Source: Acidobacteriota bacterium (lineage in GTDB: Bacteria; Actinomycetota; Actinomycetes; Actinomycetales; Microbacteriaceae). Taken from it: a DNA stretch of 32,101 nucleotides. This document shows, piece by piece, positions 24,626 to 32,029 of this stretch. A program made the translations under genes and the position numbers. Under the pieces are notes generated by a model that worked only from the letters and a program-made list of their open reading frames with translations, did not search any database and was not told the origin of the DNA. How positions within the stretch are numbered: the first letter of the stretch is position 1; each line of letters starts with the position of its first letter. The stretch spans positions 1 through 32,101 of the forward strand of contig JABBOB010000031.1 in NCBI GenBank assembly GCA_019352055.1, given 5' to 3'.

Positions 24626-25299
24626 CCGCGCACGTCCTCGACGACTGGGTCGGCGACGCGCTGCGCGGAGACCACCGCACCTACGCCCTCGCCGCGCCCG
24701 GCGTCGTCCGCTACGACCCGGGGGTCGCGGTGTTCGGGTCGGTGACGCCGGATCCGGCGACCGGCGACCTCCGCGCGCTCGACGCGATGCCCGCCGACGA
24801 CATCGTGCTGCCGACCCTGGAGCGCGTCGAGGTGCCGCCCGGGTGGCAGCGGACCCGGGAGTTCCCCGTCCTGCAGATGGTCGACGACGGGGTGGGGGCG
24901 CTCGACCCCGAGCCGTTCGGCGCCCCGCTCACGGCGGCCGACGTCCCGGCGATGCTCGAGCTCGTCGCGATCGCCCAGCCGGGGCCGTTCGCGCGGCGGA
25001 CGATCGAGCTCGGGGGCTACGTCGGCGTGCGGGAGGAGGGGCGCCTGGTCGCGATGGCGGGTCGCCGCGCCGCGCCCACGGGCTGGACCGAGCTCAGCGC
25101 GCTCTGCACGCACCCGGACTTCCGCGGTCGCGGGTACGGCAGGCGTCTGCTGCTGGAGGTGCTGCGCGGGATCCGCGCGGACGGGCGCCGAGGATTCCTC
25201 ACGGTGCTGGAGACGAACCCGGCGAAGGGGCTGTACGAGTCCCTCGGGTTCGTGCCGCGCCGGCGGTTCGTGCTCGCCCGACTCGCCAGGAAGCGCTGA
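24622..25299 (+). CDS. GNAT-family N-acetyltransferase
   Basis: 225 residues. The C-terminal half holds the acetyl-CoA motif: ELSALCTHPDFRGRGYGRRLLLEVL (R-G-R-G-Y-G pyrophosphate loop), then GRRGFLTVLETNPAKGLYESLGF, as in FR47-like acetyltransferases. The N-terminal roughly 110 residues are variable and may shape the substrate site. The ATG overlaps the TGA of the oxidoreductase gene by ATGA, so the two are almost certainly co-translated. That suggests a shared detoxification context, but the acetyl acceptor is unknown. No ribosome site of its own is needed. Confidence 0.9.
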   Translation: MTAHVLDDWVGDALRGDHRTYALAAPGVVRYDPGVAVFGSVTPDPATGDLRALDAMPADDIVLPTLERVEVPPGWQRTREFPVLQMVDDGVGALDPEPFGAPLTAADVPAMLELVAIAQPGPFARRTIELGGYVGVREEGRLVAMAGRRAAPTGWTELSALCTHPDFRGRGYGRRLLLEVLRGIRADGRRGFLTVLETNPAKGLYESLGFVPRRRFVLARLARKR

Positions 25300-25320
25300 C
25301 GGGCTTCCGGATCCGCGATT

Positions 25321-25334
25321 AGTCATGCGAGACT
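25321..25334 (+). promoter_or_regulatory. Dyad overlapping the PadR -10-like element (possible autorepression operator)
   Basis: AGTC and GACT are inverted around 6 nt. The right half is part of GAGACT (25329-25334), which lies 6 nt before GTG 25341, where a leaderless -10 would be. Small regulators often repress their own promoter. The arms are only 4 bp, so this is weak. Confidence 0.3.
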
Positions 25335-25340
25335 GATCGC

Positions 25341-25904
25341 GTGTCCTCCGTCCGTGTCTTCCTGCTCGGCGCCCTCGCCGAGCGAGGACCGATGCACGGG
25401 CACCAGCTGCGTCTCCTCGCCGAGAAGGAGCACGTGCACATGTGGACCGACTTCCACGTCGGCGGCATCTACGGTGCGCTCAAGCGGCTGCTCGCCGACG
25501 ACCTCGTCGAACCCGTCCGCACCGAGCGCGAGGGCGGCCGGCCCGAGCGGCAGATCGTGCGGATCACGGACGACGGACGGGCCGCCCTCGATCGGCTCCG
25601 GCTCGAGGCGCTCGCCGAGTTCTCCCTCCGGCCCGACCCGTTCGACCTGGCGCTCGCCCGCGTGGGCAGGGACCTGGCCGATCGGCTGCCGGAGATCCTC
25701 CGTGCGCGCCGCGCCGCGATCGACGCGGCCGCAGAGCACCACACCGCGCGGCTCGAGCACGTCGCCCAGTACCTGAACCTCACCGAGCAGCACGTGATGC
25801 AGCACCAGACCCACCGCCTGCGGGCCGAGCTCGACTGGCTCGACTCCGTGCTCGCCGACCTCCCCGCCATCGTCGCCGACGAGAAGACCAGAGAGCCCGA
25901 CTGA
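25341..25904 (+). CDS. PadR-family transcriptional regulator
   Basis: 187 residues. The N-terminal winged helix reads VRVFLLGALAERGPMHGHQLRLLAEKE, then VGGIYGALKRLLADDLVEPVRTEREGGRPERQIVRITDDGRAAL, the classic PadR pattern. The C-terminal part is helical with many charged residues (a PadR dimerisation arm). The next gene, an MFS drug exporter, begins 1 nt after its stop, so the two form an operon in which PadR probably represses both until a substrate of the pump binds. The GTG start has GAGACT 6 nt upstream and no ribosome site, consistent with a leaderless message. Confidence 0.93.
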   Translation: MSSVRVFLLGALAERGPMHGHQLRLLAEKEHVHMWTDFHVGGIYGALKRLLADDLVEPVRTEREGGRPERQIVRITDDGRAALDRLRLEALAEFSLRPDPFDLALARVGRDLADRLPEILRARRAAIDAAAEHHTARLEHVAQYLNLTEQHVMQHQTHRLRAELDWLDSVLADLPAIVADEKTREPD

Positions 25905-25905
25905 C

Positions 25906-27429
25906 ATGTCCGCTTCCGCGCCCGCACTGGGCACCATCCAGGTCGCACCCCGACGGGGCTGGATCGCGTTCGCCGTGATCCTGCTCGGCGCCGTGATGTC
26001 GCTGATCGACGCCACGATCGTGAACGTGGCGCTGCCGTCCATCCGGACCAGCATCGACGCGTCGGAGGCGACGCTCTCCTGGATCATCTCCGGCTACGCG
26101 CTCGCGTTCGGGCTGGCCCTGATCCCCGCCGGGCGCCTCGGCGACCGGTTCGGGCACAAGTGGGTCTTCTTCAGCGGCCTCGCGCTGTTCGTGATCGCGA
26201 GCGTCACCTGCGGGCTGTCGCAGTCCGACGGCGAGCTGATCGTGTCCCGCGTCGTGCAGGGCCTCGCGGGCGGCATCTACCTGCCCGCCGTGTCGGCCTA
26301 CATCCAGCTGCTCTTCTCCGGCCGGGTGCGCGGACGCGCCTTCGCGATCTTCGGCGCGGTGCTCGGCGTCTCCTCCGCCATCGGTCCGGTGCTCGGCGGC
26401 CTGCTGATCCAGGCCTTCGGCGACGCGAACGGCTGGCGCTGGGTGTTCTTCGTGAACCTGCCGATCGGCATCGTGGCGCTCATCGCGACCGCGATCCTCG
26501 TGCCGAACAGCCCGAAGCAGACCTCGGCCGCGTCGGGGGTCGACCTCGTCGGCCTGCTGCTGCTGACCGGCGCGCTGTCCGCGATCCTCGTCCCGCTGAT
26601 CGAGGGGCAGGACCAGGGCTGGCCGCTCTGGACGTTCCTCTCCCTCGCCGGCGGCGTGGTGCTGCTCGTGCTGTTCGCGGTGTGGGAGCGCGGCGTCGTC
26701 GCGCGCGGGCGCACCGCGCTCGTGCCGCCGCACCTGTTCACGCACCCCGCGTTCACGGCCGGCACCTTCCTCGCGCTCGTGTACTTCGCCGCGTTCGTCA
26801 GCATCTTCTTCTCGATCTCGCTGCTCTGGCAGGCGGGCCTCGGCCACACCGCGCTCCAGTCGGGTCTCGTGTCGATCCCGTTCGCGATCGGCAGCATCGT
26901 CGGCGCGTCGCAGAGCACCCGGCTGGCGATCCGGATCGGCCGCACGGTCCTCGTGATCGGTGCCGGCATGGTCGCGCTCGGGCTGCTCGGCGTGTGGCTC
27001 GTGCTGCTGCTCGTGCCGGCGACCGACCTCACGAACTGGGACCTGCTCGCTCCGCTGCTGGTCGCGGGCGTCGGCAGCGGGTTCTTCATCGCACCGAACG
27101 TGCAGTTCATCGTCGCGACGGTCGACCCGTCGGAGGCGGGCGCGGCGAGCGGCGTCATCTCCACGATGCAGCGCATCGGCTCGGCGATCGGCATCGCGGT
27201 GATCGGCAGCGTGTTCTTCGGCAACCTGTCCTTCCCCGCCGGCCGTCGCCCGACGCCCACCGACGTCGCGAACGCCTTCGCGACCAGTGCGACGGCTGCG
27301 CTCCTGGTCAGCGCCGCCTTCGCGGTGGTGGCGTTCCTCCTGGTCTTCACGCTCCCGAAGCAGGCCGGTCGTGGCCGGGGACCCGCTCCGGAGGGCGCGA
27401 AGCAGCCGGAGGCGGTGCCCTCCGCCTGA
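25906..27429 (+). CDS. MFS multidrug exporter, DHA2 (EmrB/QacA) family, 14 TM
   Basis: 507 residues, about 14 membrane helices. Helix 1 carries MSLIDATIVNVALPSI (the D1-type motif), then motif A GRLGDRFGHKWVFF and motif C GPVLGGLLIQAFG, with NGWRWVFFVNLPIGIVAL, the DHA2 hallmark, after helix 5. It should export hydrophobic or cationic drugs by proton antiport. The C-terminus is a short basic, Pro/Gly-rich cytoplasmic tail. It is the second gene of the PadR operon, one base after the regulator. Its stop codon forms the first bases of a triple 17-bp repeat that may end the transcript. Confidence 0.95.
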   Translation: MSASAPALGTIQVAPRRGWIAFAVILLGAVMSLIDATIVNVALPSIRTSIDASEATLSWIISGYALAFGLALIPAGRLGDRFGHKWVFFSGLALFVIASVTCGLSQSDGELIVSRVVQGLAGGIYLPAVSAYIQLLFSGRVRGRAFAIFGAVLGVSSAIGPVLGGLLIQAFGDANGWRWVFFVNLPIGIVALIATAILVPNSPKQTSAASGVDLVGLLLLTGALSAILVPLIEGQDQGWPLWTFLSLAGGVVLLVLFAVWERGVVARGRTALVPPHLFTHPAFTAGTFLALVYFAAFVSIFFSISLLWQAGLGHTALQSGLVSIPFAIGSIVGASQSTRLAIRIGRTVLVIGAGMVALGLLGVWLVLLLVPATDLTNWDLLAPLLVAGVGSGFFIAPNVQFIVATVDPSEAGAASGVISTMQRIGSAIGIAVIGSVFFGNLSFPAGRRPTPTDVANAFATSATAALLVSAAFAVVAFLLVFTLPKQAGRGRGPAPEGAKQPEAVPSA

Positions 27430-27478
27430 CGCTCCGATGGAGCCGACGCTCCGATGGAGCCGACGCTCCGATGGAGCC
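27428..27478. repeat. Three perfect tandem copies of a 17-bp repeat, each a small hairpin
   Basis: The unit GACGCTCCGATGGAGCC occurs at 27428, 27445 and 27462 without change. Each contains GCTCC-GAT-GGAGC, a 5-bp stem with a 3-nt loop. The first unit begins inside the MFS stop codon, and the array sits 42 bp before the family 4 glycosidase start. It could be a terminator, a binding array for a regulator of the sugar operon, or a dispersed tandem repeat. Confidence 0.92.
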
Positions 27479-27519
27479 GACGCCCGGGAGAAGGCCGAGC
27501 CCGGGTGAAGGATGGCGGC

Positions 27520-28776
27520 ATGAAGCTCGCGATCGTCGGCGGCGGATCGACCTACACCCCCGAGCTGGTCGACGGCTTCCTCCGCCACCGGGACGTGCTG
27601 CCGGTGGACGAGCTGTGGCTCGTCGACCCGTCGGAGGAGCGCCGCCGGCTGGTCGGCGGCATGGCGCGGAGGATGCTGGCCCACGGCGGCCACCCGGGCG
27701 TCGTGCACGCCACCGACGACCTGGTCGCCGGGGTCGCGGACGCCGACGCCGTGCTGCTGCAGCTGCGCGTCGGCGGGCAGGAGGCCCGCCACGGCGACGA
27801 GACCTGGCCGCACCAGGCCGGCGTCGTCGGCCAGGAGACGACCGGCCCGGGCGGGTTCGCGAAGGCGCTGCGCACCGTGCCCGTGGTGCTCGAGGCCGCG
27901 GAGGCGATCCGCCGGTACGCGAAGCCGGGCGCCTGGATCGTGGACTTCACGAACCCGGTCGGGATCGTGACCCGGGCGCTGCTGTCCGAGGGGCACCGGG
28001 CCGTCGGGCTGTGCAACGTGGCGATCGGCTTCCAGCGCCGCTTCGCCGCGCGGTTCGGCGTCGCCCCCTCCGCCGTCCGCCTCGACCACGTCGGCCTGAA
28101 CCACCTCACCTGGGAGCTCGGCGTGCGGGTGGACGGCCGCGACCGGCTGCCCGAGCTGCTCGCCGGGGACCTGGCCGGCCTGGCCGGCGAGGTCGAGCTG
28201 CCGGCTCCGCTGCTCGCGCTGCAGCGAGCGGTGCCCTCCTACTACCTCCGCTACTACTACGCGCACGAGGAGGTGCTCCGCGAGCAGCTGGCCGGACCGA
28301 CCCGGGCCGAGGTCGTGCAGGAGGTGGAGCGCGCGCTGCTGGCGAAGTACGCGGACCCCGCCGAGCGCACCAAGCCCTCGGAGCTCGAGCGGCGGGGCGG
28401 CGCGTTCTACTCGGAGGCCGCGATCGACGTGCTGCTCTCCCTCACGACGGACCGCGGCGACGTCCAGGTGCTCGACGTGCGCAACGACGGGATCCTGCCG
28501 TTCCTCCCCGACGACCACGTGATCGAGGTGCCGAGCACGGTGCACGCGAGCGGCGCGACCCCGCTGCCGGTCGCGCCGCTCGCGGACGACATCCGCGGGC
28601 TGATCGCGGACGTCGCCGGCTACGAGCGGCTGGCGCTCGACGCCGCGAAGCGGGGCGGCCGCCACCGCGTGCTGCACGCGATGTGGTCGCACCCCCTGGT
28701 GCGCGACTTCGACCGCGCGGAGCGGCTCACCGACCTGCTGCTCGCGGCGAACGGCGAGCACCTGGCGTGGGCGTGA
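27520..28776 (+). CDS. Glycoside hydrolase family 4, 6-phospho-beta-glucosidase-like
   Basis: 418 residues. GH4 enzymes use NAD+ and a divalent metal to cleave phosphorylated disaccharides by oxidation at C3 and elimination. Visible motifs are the Rossmann start KLAIVGGGSTYTPELVDG, VGGQEARHGDE, FTNPVGIVT, the metal-binding GLCNVAIGF (Cys) and LDHVGLNHLTW (His), and GGAFYSEAAIDVL. ATG 27520 is preceded by AAGGA about 9 nt upstream. Its stop overlaps the next gene's start as GTGA, pairing it with a BadF-type sugar kinase. No PTS or ABC sugar transporter is adjacent, so how the phosphorylated substrate arises is unclear; the kinase could supply it. Confidence 0.93.
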   Translation: MKLAIVGGGSTYTPELVDGFLRHRDVLPVDELWLVDPSEERRRLVGGMARRMLAHGGHPGVVHATDDLVAGVADADAVLLQLRVGGQEARHGDETWPHQAGVVGQETTGPGGFAKALRTVPVVLEAAEAIRRYAKPGAWIVDFTNPVGIVTRALLSEGHRAVGLCNVAIGFQRRFAARFGVAPSAVRLDHVGLNHLTWELGVRVDGRDRLPELLAGDLAGLAGEVELPAPLLALQRAVPSYYLRYYYAHEEVLREQLAGPTRAEVVQEVERALLAKYADPAERTKPSELERRGGAFYSEAAIDVLLSLTTDRGDVQVLDVRNDGILPFLPDDHVIEVPSTVHASGATPLPVAPLADDIRGLIADVAGYERLALDAAKRGGRHRVLHAMWSHPLVRDFDRAERLTDLLLAANGEHLAWA

Positions 28777-29759
28777 TCGCGCCGGCGCGCCCCGTCGTGC
28801 TGGCGGCCGACGGCGGCGGCTCGAAGGCGGACGTGCTCGCGATCGATCTCGACGGCGCGGTCGTCGCCCACGAGCGGGGGCACGGCGGGAACCCGCAGGT
28901 GGTCGGCTGGCCGACGGTCCGGGCGGAGCTGGACCGGCTGCGGACCGCGGTGCTCGCCGCGGCGGGGGAACGGCCGCTGCTGCTGCAGCACCTGTACCTG
29001 ACGGGCCTCGACCTGCCCGAGGAGGTCGCGGGCGCCGAACGGGAGCTCGCGCACTGGACCGCGCAGGCCCCGCTGCTCGCCGAGAACGACCTGTTCGCCC
29101 TGCTCCGGGCCGGGACCGCCGAGCCGGACGCGGTCGCCGTGGTCTGCGGCACCGGCATCAACGGGATCGGCGTGCGAACCGACGGCGCCACCGCGCGGTT
29201 CCCCTCCCTCGGCCGGGTCTCGGGCGACTGGGGCGGCGGTGCCGAGCTCGGCGCGCTGGCGCTGTGGCACGCGATCCGCGCCGAGGACGGCCGCGGACCC
29301 GACACCGCCCTGCGGGTCGCGGTCGCCGACGCGTTCGGGCTGGGCACCGTGCGCGACGTCGTCGCGGCCGTGCACCTCGGCCGGATCCCGCAGCGGGCCG
29401 TCACCCTGCTCACCCCGCTGCTGTTCGCGCACGCGGAGGTGGGGGACGACGTCGCCGGGGCGGTGGTCGACCGGCAGGCCGAGGAGGTGGTGCTGCTGGT
29501 CGACGTGCTGCTGCGCCGGCTCGGCCTGCAGCACGCCGCGGTACCGGTGGTGCTCGGCGGGGGCGTGCTTGCCGCGCGGCCCCCGCGACTCGTCGGCGGC
29601 ATCGTCGCCGGCCTGGCCGCGTGCGCCCCCGCGGTCCGCCTCACCTGGGTCGGCGGGCCGCCGGTCGTCGGCGCGGCGCTGCTCGCGCTGGAGGCCGCAG
29701 GCGCGACACCGGACGCGCTCGAGCGCGCGACCCGGGACGTCGCCCACCACATCGCCTGA
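28773..29759 (+). CDS. BadF/BadG/BcrA/BcrD-type ATPase, N-acetylglucosamine kinase-like
   Basis: 328 residues of the actin/hexokinase-like fold. Phosphate 1 is LAADGGGSKADVLAIDLDG, phosphate 2 is VVCGTGINGIGV, followed by SGDWGGGAELGALAL and a C-terminal adenosine region VVLGGGVLAARPP. Members phosphorylate GlcNAc or related sugars with ATP; others activate enzymes in aromatic reduction, but the Cys ligands of the BadF-type activase Fe-S cluster are not seen. The start is GTG 28773, overlapping the glycosidase TGA by GTGA; GTG 28767 is also possible. Co-translation suggests that both act on the same sugar. The gene is convergent with the oxidase gene, with 21 bp between stops. Confidence 0.9.
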   Translation: MIAPARPVVLAADGGGSKADVLAIDLDGAVVAHERGHGGNPQVVGWPTVRAELDRLRTAVLAAAGERPLLLQHLYLTGLDLPEEVAGAERELAHWTAQAPLLAENDLFALLRAGTAEPDAVAVVCGTGINGIGVRTDGATARFPSLGRVSGDWGGGAELGALALWHAIRAEDGRGPDTALRVAVADAFGLGTVRDVVAAVHLGRIPQRAVTLLTPLLFAHAEVGDDVAGAVVDRQAEEVVLLVDVLLRRLGLQHAAVPVVLGGGVLAARPPRLVGGIVAGLAACAPAVRLTWVGGPPVVGAALLALEAAGATPDALERATRDVAHHIA

Positions 29760-29780
29760 TCCCCGATCGGCGGTCTCGGG

Positions 29781-30944
29781 TCAGCGGCGGCGGACCTCGC
29801 CGCGGAGGGCCGCGATGTCCCGGTAGCCGTCGACCGCCATCGTGAGGTCCGCCTCCGCGAGCAGCGACCGGACGACGTGCTCGACGCCGCGCTGTCCGGC
29901 GACGGCCAGCCCGTGCACGTACGGCCGGCCCACGGCGACGGCCGTCGCGCCGAGGCCGAGCGCCTTCAGCACGTCGACGCCCGAGCGGACACCCGAGTCG
30001 AAGACGACCGGGGCCCCCTCGGCGGCCACGACGATCGGCTCGAGGCACTCGATCGCCGGGATGCCGCCGTTCGCCTGCCGGCCCCCGTGGTTCGAGCAGA
30101 CGATGCCGTCCATGCCGCCGTCGAGCGCGCGCTTCGCGTCGTCCGGGTCGCAGATGCCCTTCAGGAGGACCGGGAGGGACGTCATCGACCGGAATCGGGC
30201 GAGGTCGTCCCACGTCATGGTCGGATCGCCGAACAGCGACGCCCACAACCGGACCGCGGCCTCACCGCCCGAACCGCCGGACTCGGCCAGCAGGGTGCGG
30301 AACCGCTCGTCGATCAGGTAGTTGGCGAGGCACTTCCCCTGCAGCATCGGGAGGTAGGCGCGCTCCAGGTCACGCGGCCGCCACCCGTTGACCCAGGTGT
30401 CGAGCGTGATGACGATCGCCGAGTACCCGGCCGTCTCGGCACGGTGCACGAGGCGCTCCGCCAGCTCGTGGTCGGCGGGCGGGTACAGCTGGAAGAGCCC
30501 CGGGGTCCCGCCCTGCGCCTCCCGGACCTGCTCCAGCGGCGCTTCCGACAGCGTCGAGGCGATCATCGGGACACCGGTCGCCGCGGACGCGCGGGCCGTC
30601 TGCAGGTCGCCGTCGTCGGCGACGACTCCGAGCACCCCGACCGGGGCGAGGAGCAGCGGGCTCGGGAGGTGCAGCCCGAGCAGGTCGACGGAGAGGTCGC
30701 GCTCCGTCGCGCCGCGGAGCATCCGCGGCATGATGCCGTAGCCGCCGAACGCGGCCACGTTCGCGTCCTGCGTCGCGCCGTCGCCGGCGCCTCCTGCGAC
30801 GTAGCCGAGGACCGCCGGGTCGAGCGCCTCCGCTCCGCGTCGTTCCAGCTCCGCGTACCCCATCGGCAGGTCGGGCGCCGAGCCGGCGACCCCGGCGAGG
30901 TAGATGCCGAGCTGGTAGTCGCTGAACGCCGCCATGCGGCTCAC
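29781..30944 (-). CDS. FMN-dependent alpha-hydroxy-acid oxidase, lactate 2-monooxygenase-like
   Basis: 387 residues, TIM-barrel FMN enzyme. Marks are LGYVAGGAGDGATQDANVAAF, LLLAPVGVLG (FMN), FQLYPPADHELAERLV, AIVITLDTWVNGWRPRDLE, LKGICDPDDAKRAL (K262), CSNHGGRQ (catalytic H286, flavin/substrate R289) and FDSGVRSGVDVLKALGLGATAVAVGRPYV (phosphate site). The long AYLPMLQGKCLANYLIDERF segment resembles loop 4 of lactate monooxygenase, which keeps pyruvate and peroxide together and releases acetate, CO2 and water. An oxidase acting on another hydroxy acid is possible. GTG 30944 overlaps the upstream gene's TGA; ATG 30935 is an alternative. It is co-transcribed with the threonine-aldolase-like gene. 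Confidence 0.92.
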   Translation of the reverse strand: MSRMAAFSDYQLGIYLAGVAGSAPDLPMGYAELERRGAEALDPAVLGYVAGGAGDGATQDANVAAFGGYGIMPRMLRGATERDLSVDLLGLHLPSPLLLAPVGVLGVVADDGDLQTARASAATGVPMIASTLSEAPLEQVREAQGGTPGLFQLYPPADHELAERLVHRAETAGYSAIVITLDTWVNGWRPRDLERAYLPMLQGKCLANYLIDERFRTLLAESGGSGGEAAVRLWASLFGDPTMTWDDLARFRSMTSLPVLLKGICDPDDAKRALDGGMDGIVCSNHGGRQANGGIPAIECLEPIVVAAEGAPVVFDSGVRSGVDVLKALGLGATAVAVGRPYVHGLAVAGQRGVEHVVRSLLAEADLTMAVDGYRDIAALRGEVRRR

Positions 30945-32017
30945 CCTGGCACGACGAGCCCGGCGAGCAGCAGGGCGACCTCCGCCGGGTCGAAGCCGAG
31001 GGTGGCGTCGCCGACGGCGATCTCCGTGCGCCGGGTGCGCGGATCACCCGTCGATGCGGCGCCGCGGATCGTGAAGACCCCGGTCGTCTCCGCGATCCGC
31101 CGGACGTTCGCGTCGACGGTCTCCTCGGACGCGTCGAGGAGGAGGTGGAACATCGGCGTGTGCGGTGGATCGGGCAGCACGGTCACGCCGTCGACGTCCC
31201 GGAGCGCGTCGGCGATCGCCCGCGTGTGCTGCAGGTACCGCGGCATGAGCGGGAGCCGGCGTCGCAGCAGCGTCAGCGCCGAGGCGGCCGCGGGCCAGAG
31301 CCCGTACAGGGTGCCCCCGAGGCGCCTCCGCCATTCGCGCACCTCCGCGACCGTCTCGTCGTCTGCCGCGACGCAGCAGCCCGCGAGCGCGCCGATGCCC
31401 TTGTAGAACGAGACGTAGACCGAGTCGAACAGCTCGGCCAGGTCCCCGACCGGCCGGCCGTACCCGGCGGCGGCCTCCCAGAGCCGGGCGCCGTCGCAGT
31501 GCACGGCGGCACCCCGGTCGCGCGCCCACGCGGTCTGCACGACGAGGTCGTCCCAGTCGGGCAGCATCCCGCCGAGCTCCCGCTGGGGCAGCTCGAGCAG
31601 GAGCGCTGCCGGGGCCTCGGCGACGGACTCGAGATCGTCGAGCGTGAGGAGGCGGTCCGCGTCGCCGACCGGGCGGCCCAGGAGGTGCTGGACGCGCTCG
31701 AGCGCGCCGCCCTCGTGGTGGGCGAGGTGGCAGGTCGGGTGGTACAGCACCGTGCCGCGGCCGCGATGGTCGGCGTGCACGCGGAGCACCGCCTGCTGCG
31801 CCATGATGCCGCTCGGCAGGAACACGGCAGCGGGCTTGCCGAGCAGCTCCGCGACGGCCTCCTCGAGCTCGGCGACCGCACCGCCCTCGCCGTAGGTGTC
31901 GACCGCGACGTCGGCCGGGATGCCGGCCAGCAGGTCCGCCGCCCGGACGGGGCCGTGGCCGACGAGGAATCGATCGCAGCGGAGCCGCAGCTCCGTCACC
32001 TCCGCCTGACTCAGCAT
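30941..32017 (-). CDS. Threonine-aldolase-like PLP-dependent lyase (beta-eliminating lyase family)
   Basis: 358 residues, fold type I. The N-terminal part has VAVDTYGEGGAVAELEEAVAELLGKPAAVFLPSGIMAQQAVLRVH, as in L-threonine aldolases. VHCDGARLWEAAA supplies the Asp that holds the pyridine nitrogen (D175), and SFYKGIGALAGC supplies the PLP lysine (K206). The family usually splits L-threonine or other beta-hydroxy amino acids into glycine and an aldehyde; some members deviate. Cys214-Cys215 after the lysine and Phe-Tyr before it differ from the common SLSKGLGAP. It overlaps the flavin oxidase gene by GTGA. ATG 32017 has CAGGGT exactly 6 nt upstream. Confidence 0.9.
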   Translation of the reverse strand: MLSQAEVTELRLRCDRFLVGHGPVRAADLLAGIPADVAVDTYGEGGAVAELEEAVAELLGKPAAVFLPSGIMAQQAVLRVHADHRGRGTVLYHPTCHLAHHEGGALERVQHLLGRPVGDADRLLTLDDLESVAEAPAALLLELPQRELGGMLPDWDDLVVQTAWARDRGAAVHCDGARLWEAAAGYGRPVGDLAELFDSVYVSFYKGIGALAGCCVAADDETVAEVREWRRRLGGTLYGLWPAAASALTLLRRRLPLMPRYLQHTRAIADALRDVDGVTVLPDPPHTPMFHLLLDASEETVDANVRRIAETTGVFTIRGAASTGDPRTRRTEIAVGDATLGFDPAEVALLLAGLVVPG

Positions 32018-32023
32018 CCGAAG

Positions 32024-32029
32024 ACCCTG
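32024..32029 (-). promoter_or_regulatory. -10-like element (CAGGGT) of the threonine-aldolase-like gene
   Basis: On the minus strand CAGGGT lies 6 nt before ATG 32017. No gene can be called in the remaining 72 bases to the window edge. Confidence 0.4.

Noticed and set aside
25780-28761. A 993-codon minus-strand frame opposite the MFS exporter and glycosidase
   Set aside because: The translation is an Arg/Asp/Glu/His-rich low-complexity shadow with no domain; the plus-strand genes have full motifs.
26160-28772. Very long plus-strand frame through the MFS and glycosidase genes ending in the BadF-type kinase
   Set aside because: The first 870 or so residues are Arg/Ala/Pro-rich shadow translation of two clear genes; only the part from GTG 28773 is real.
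29762-29780. CCCGA/TCGGG inverted repeat between the BadF-type kinase and the flavin oxidase
   Set aside because: Only a 5-bp stem with a 9-nt loop and no T-run; too weak to call a terminator in this GC content.
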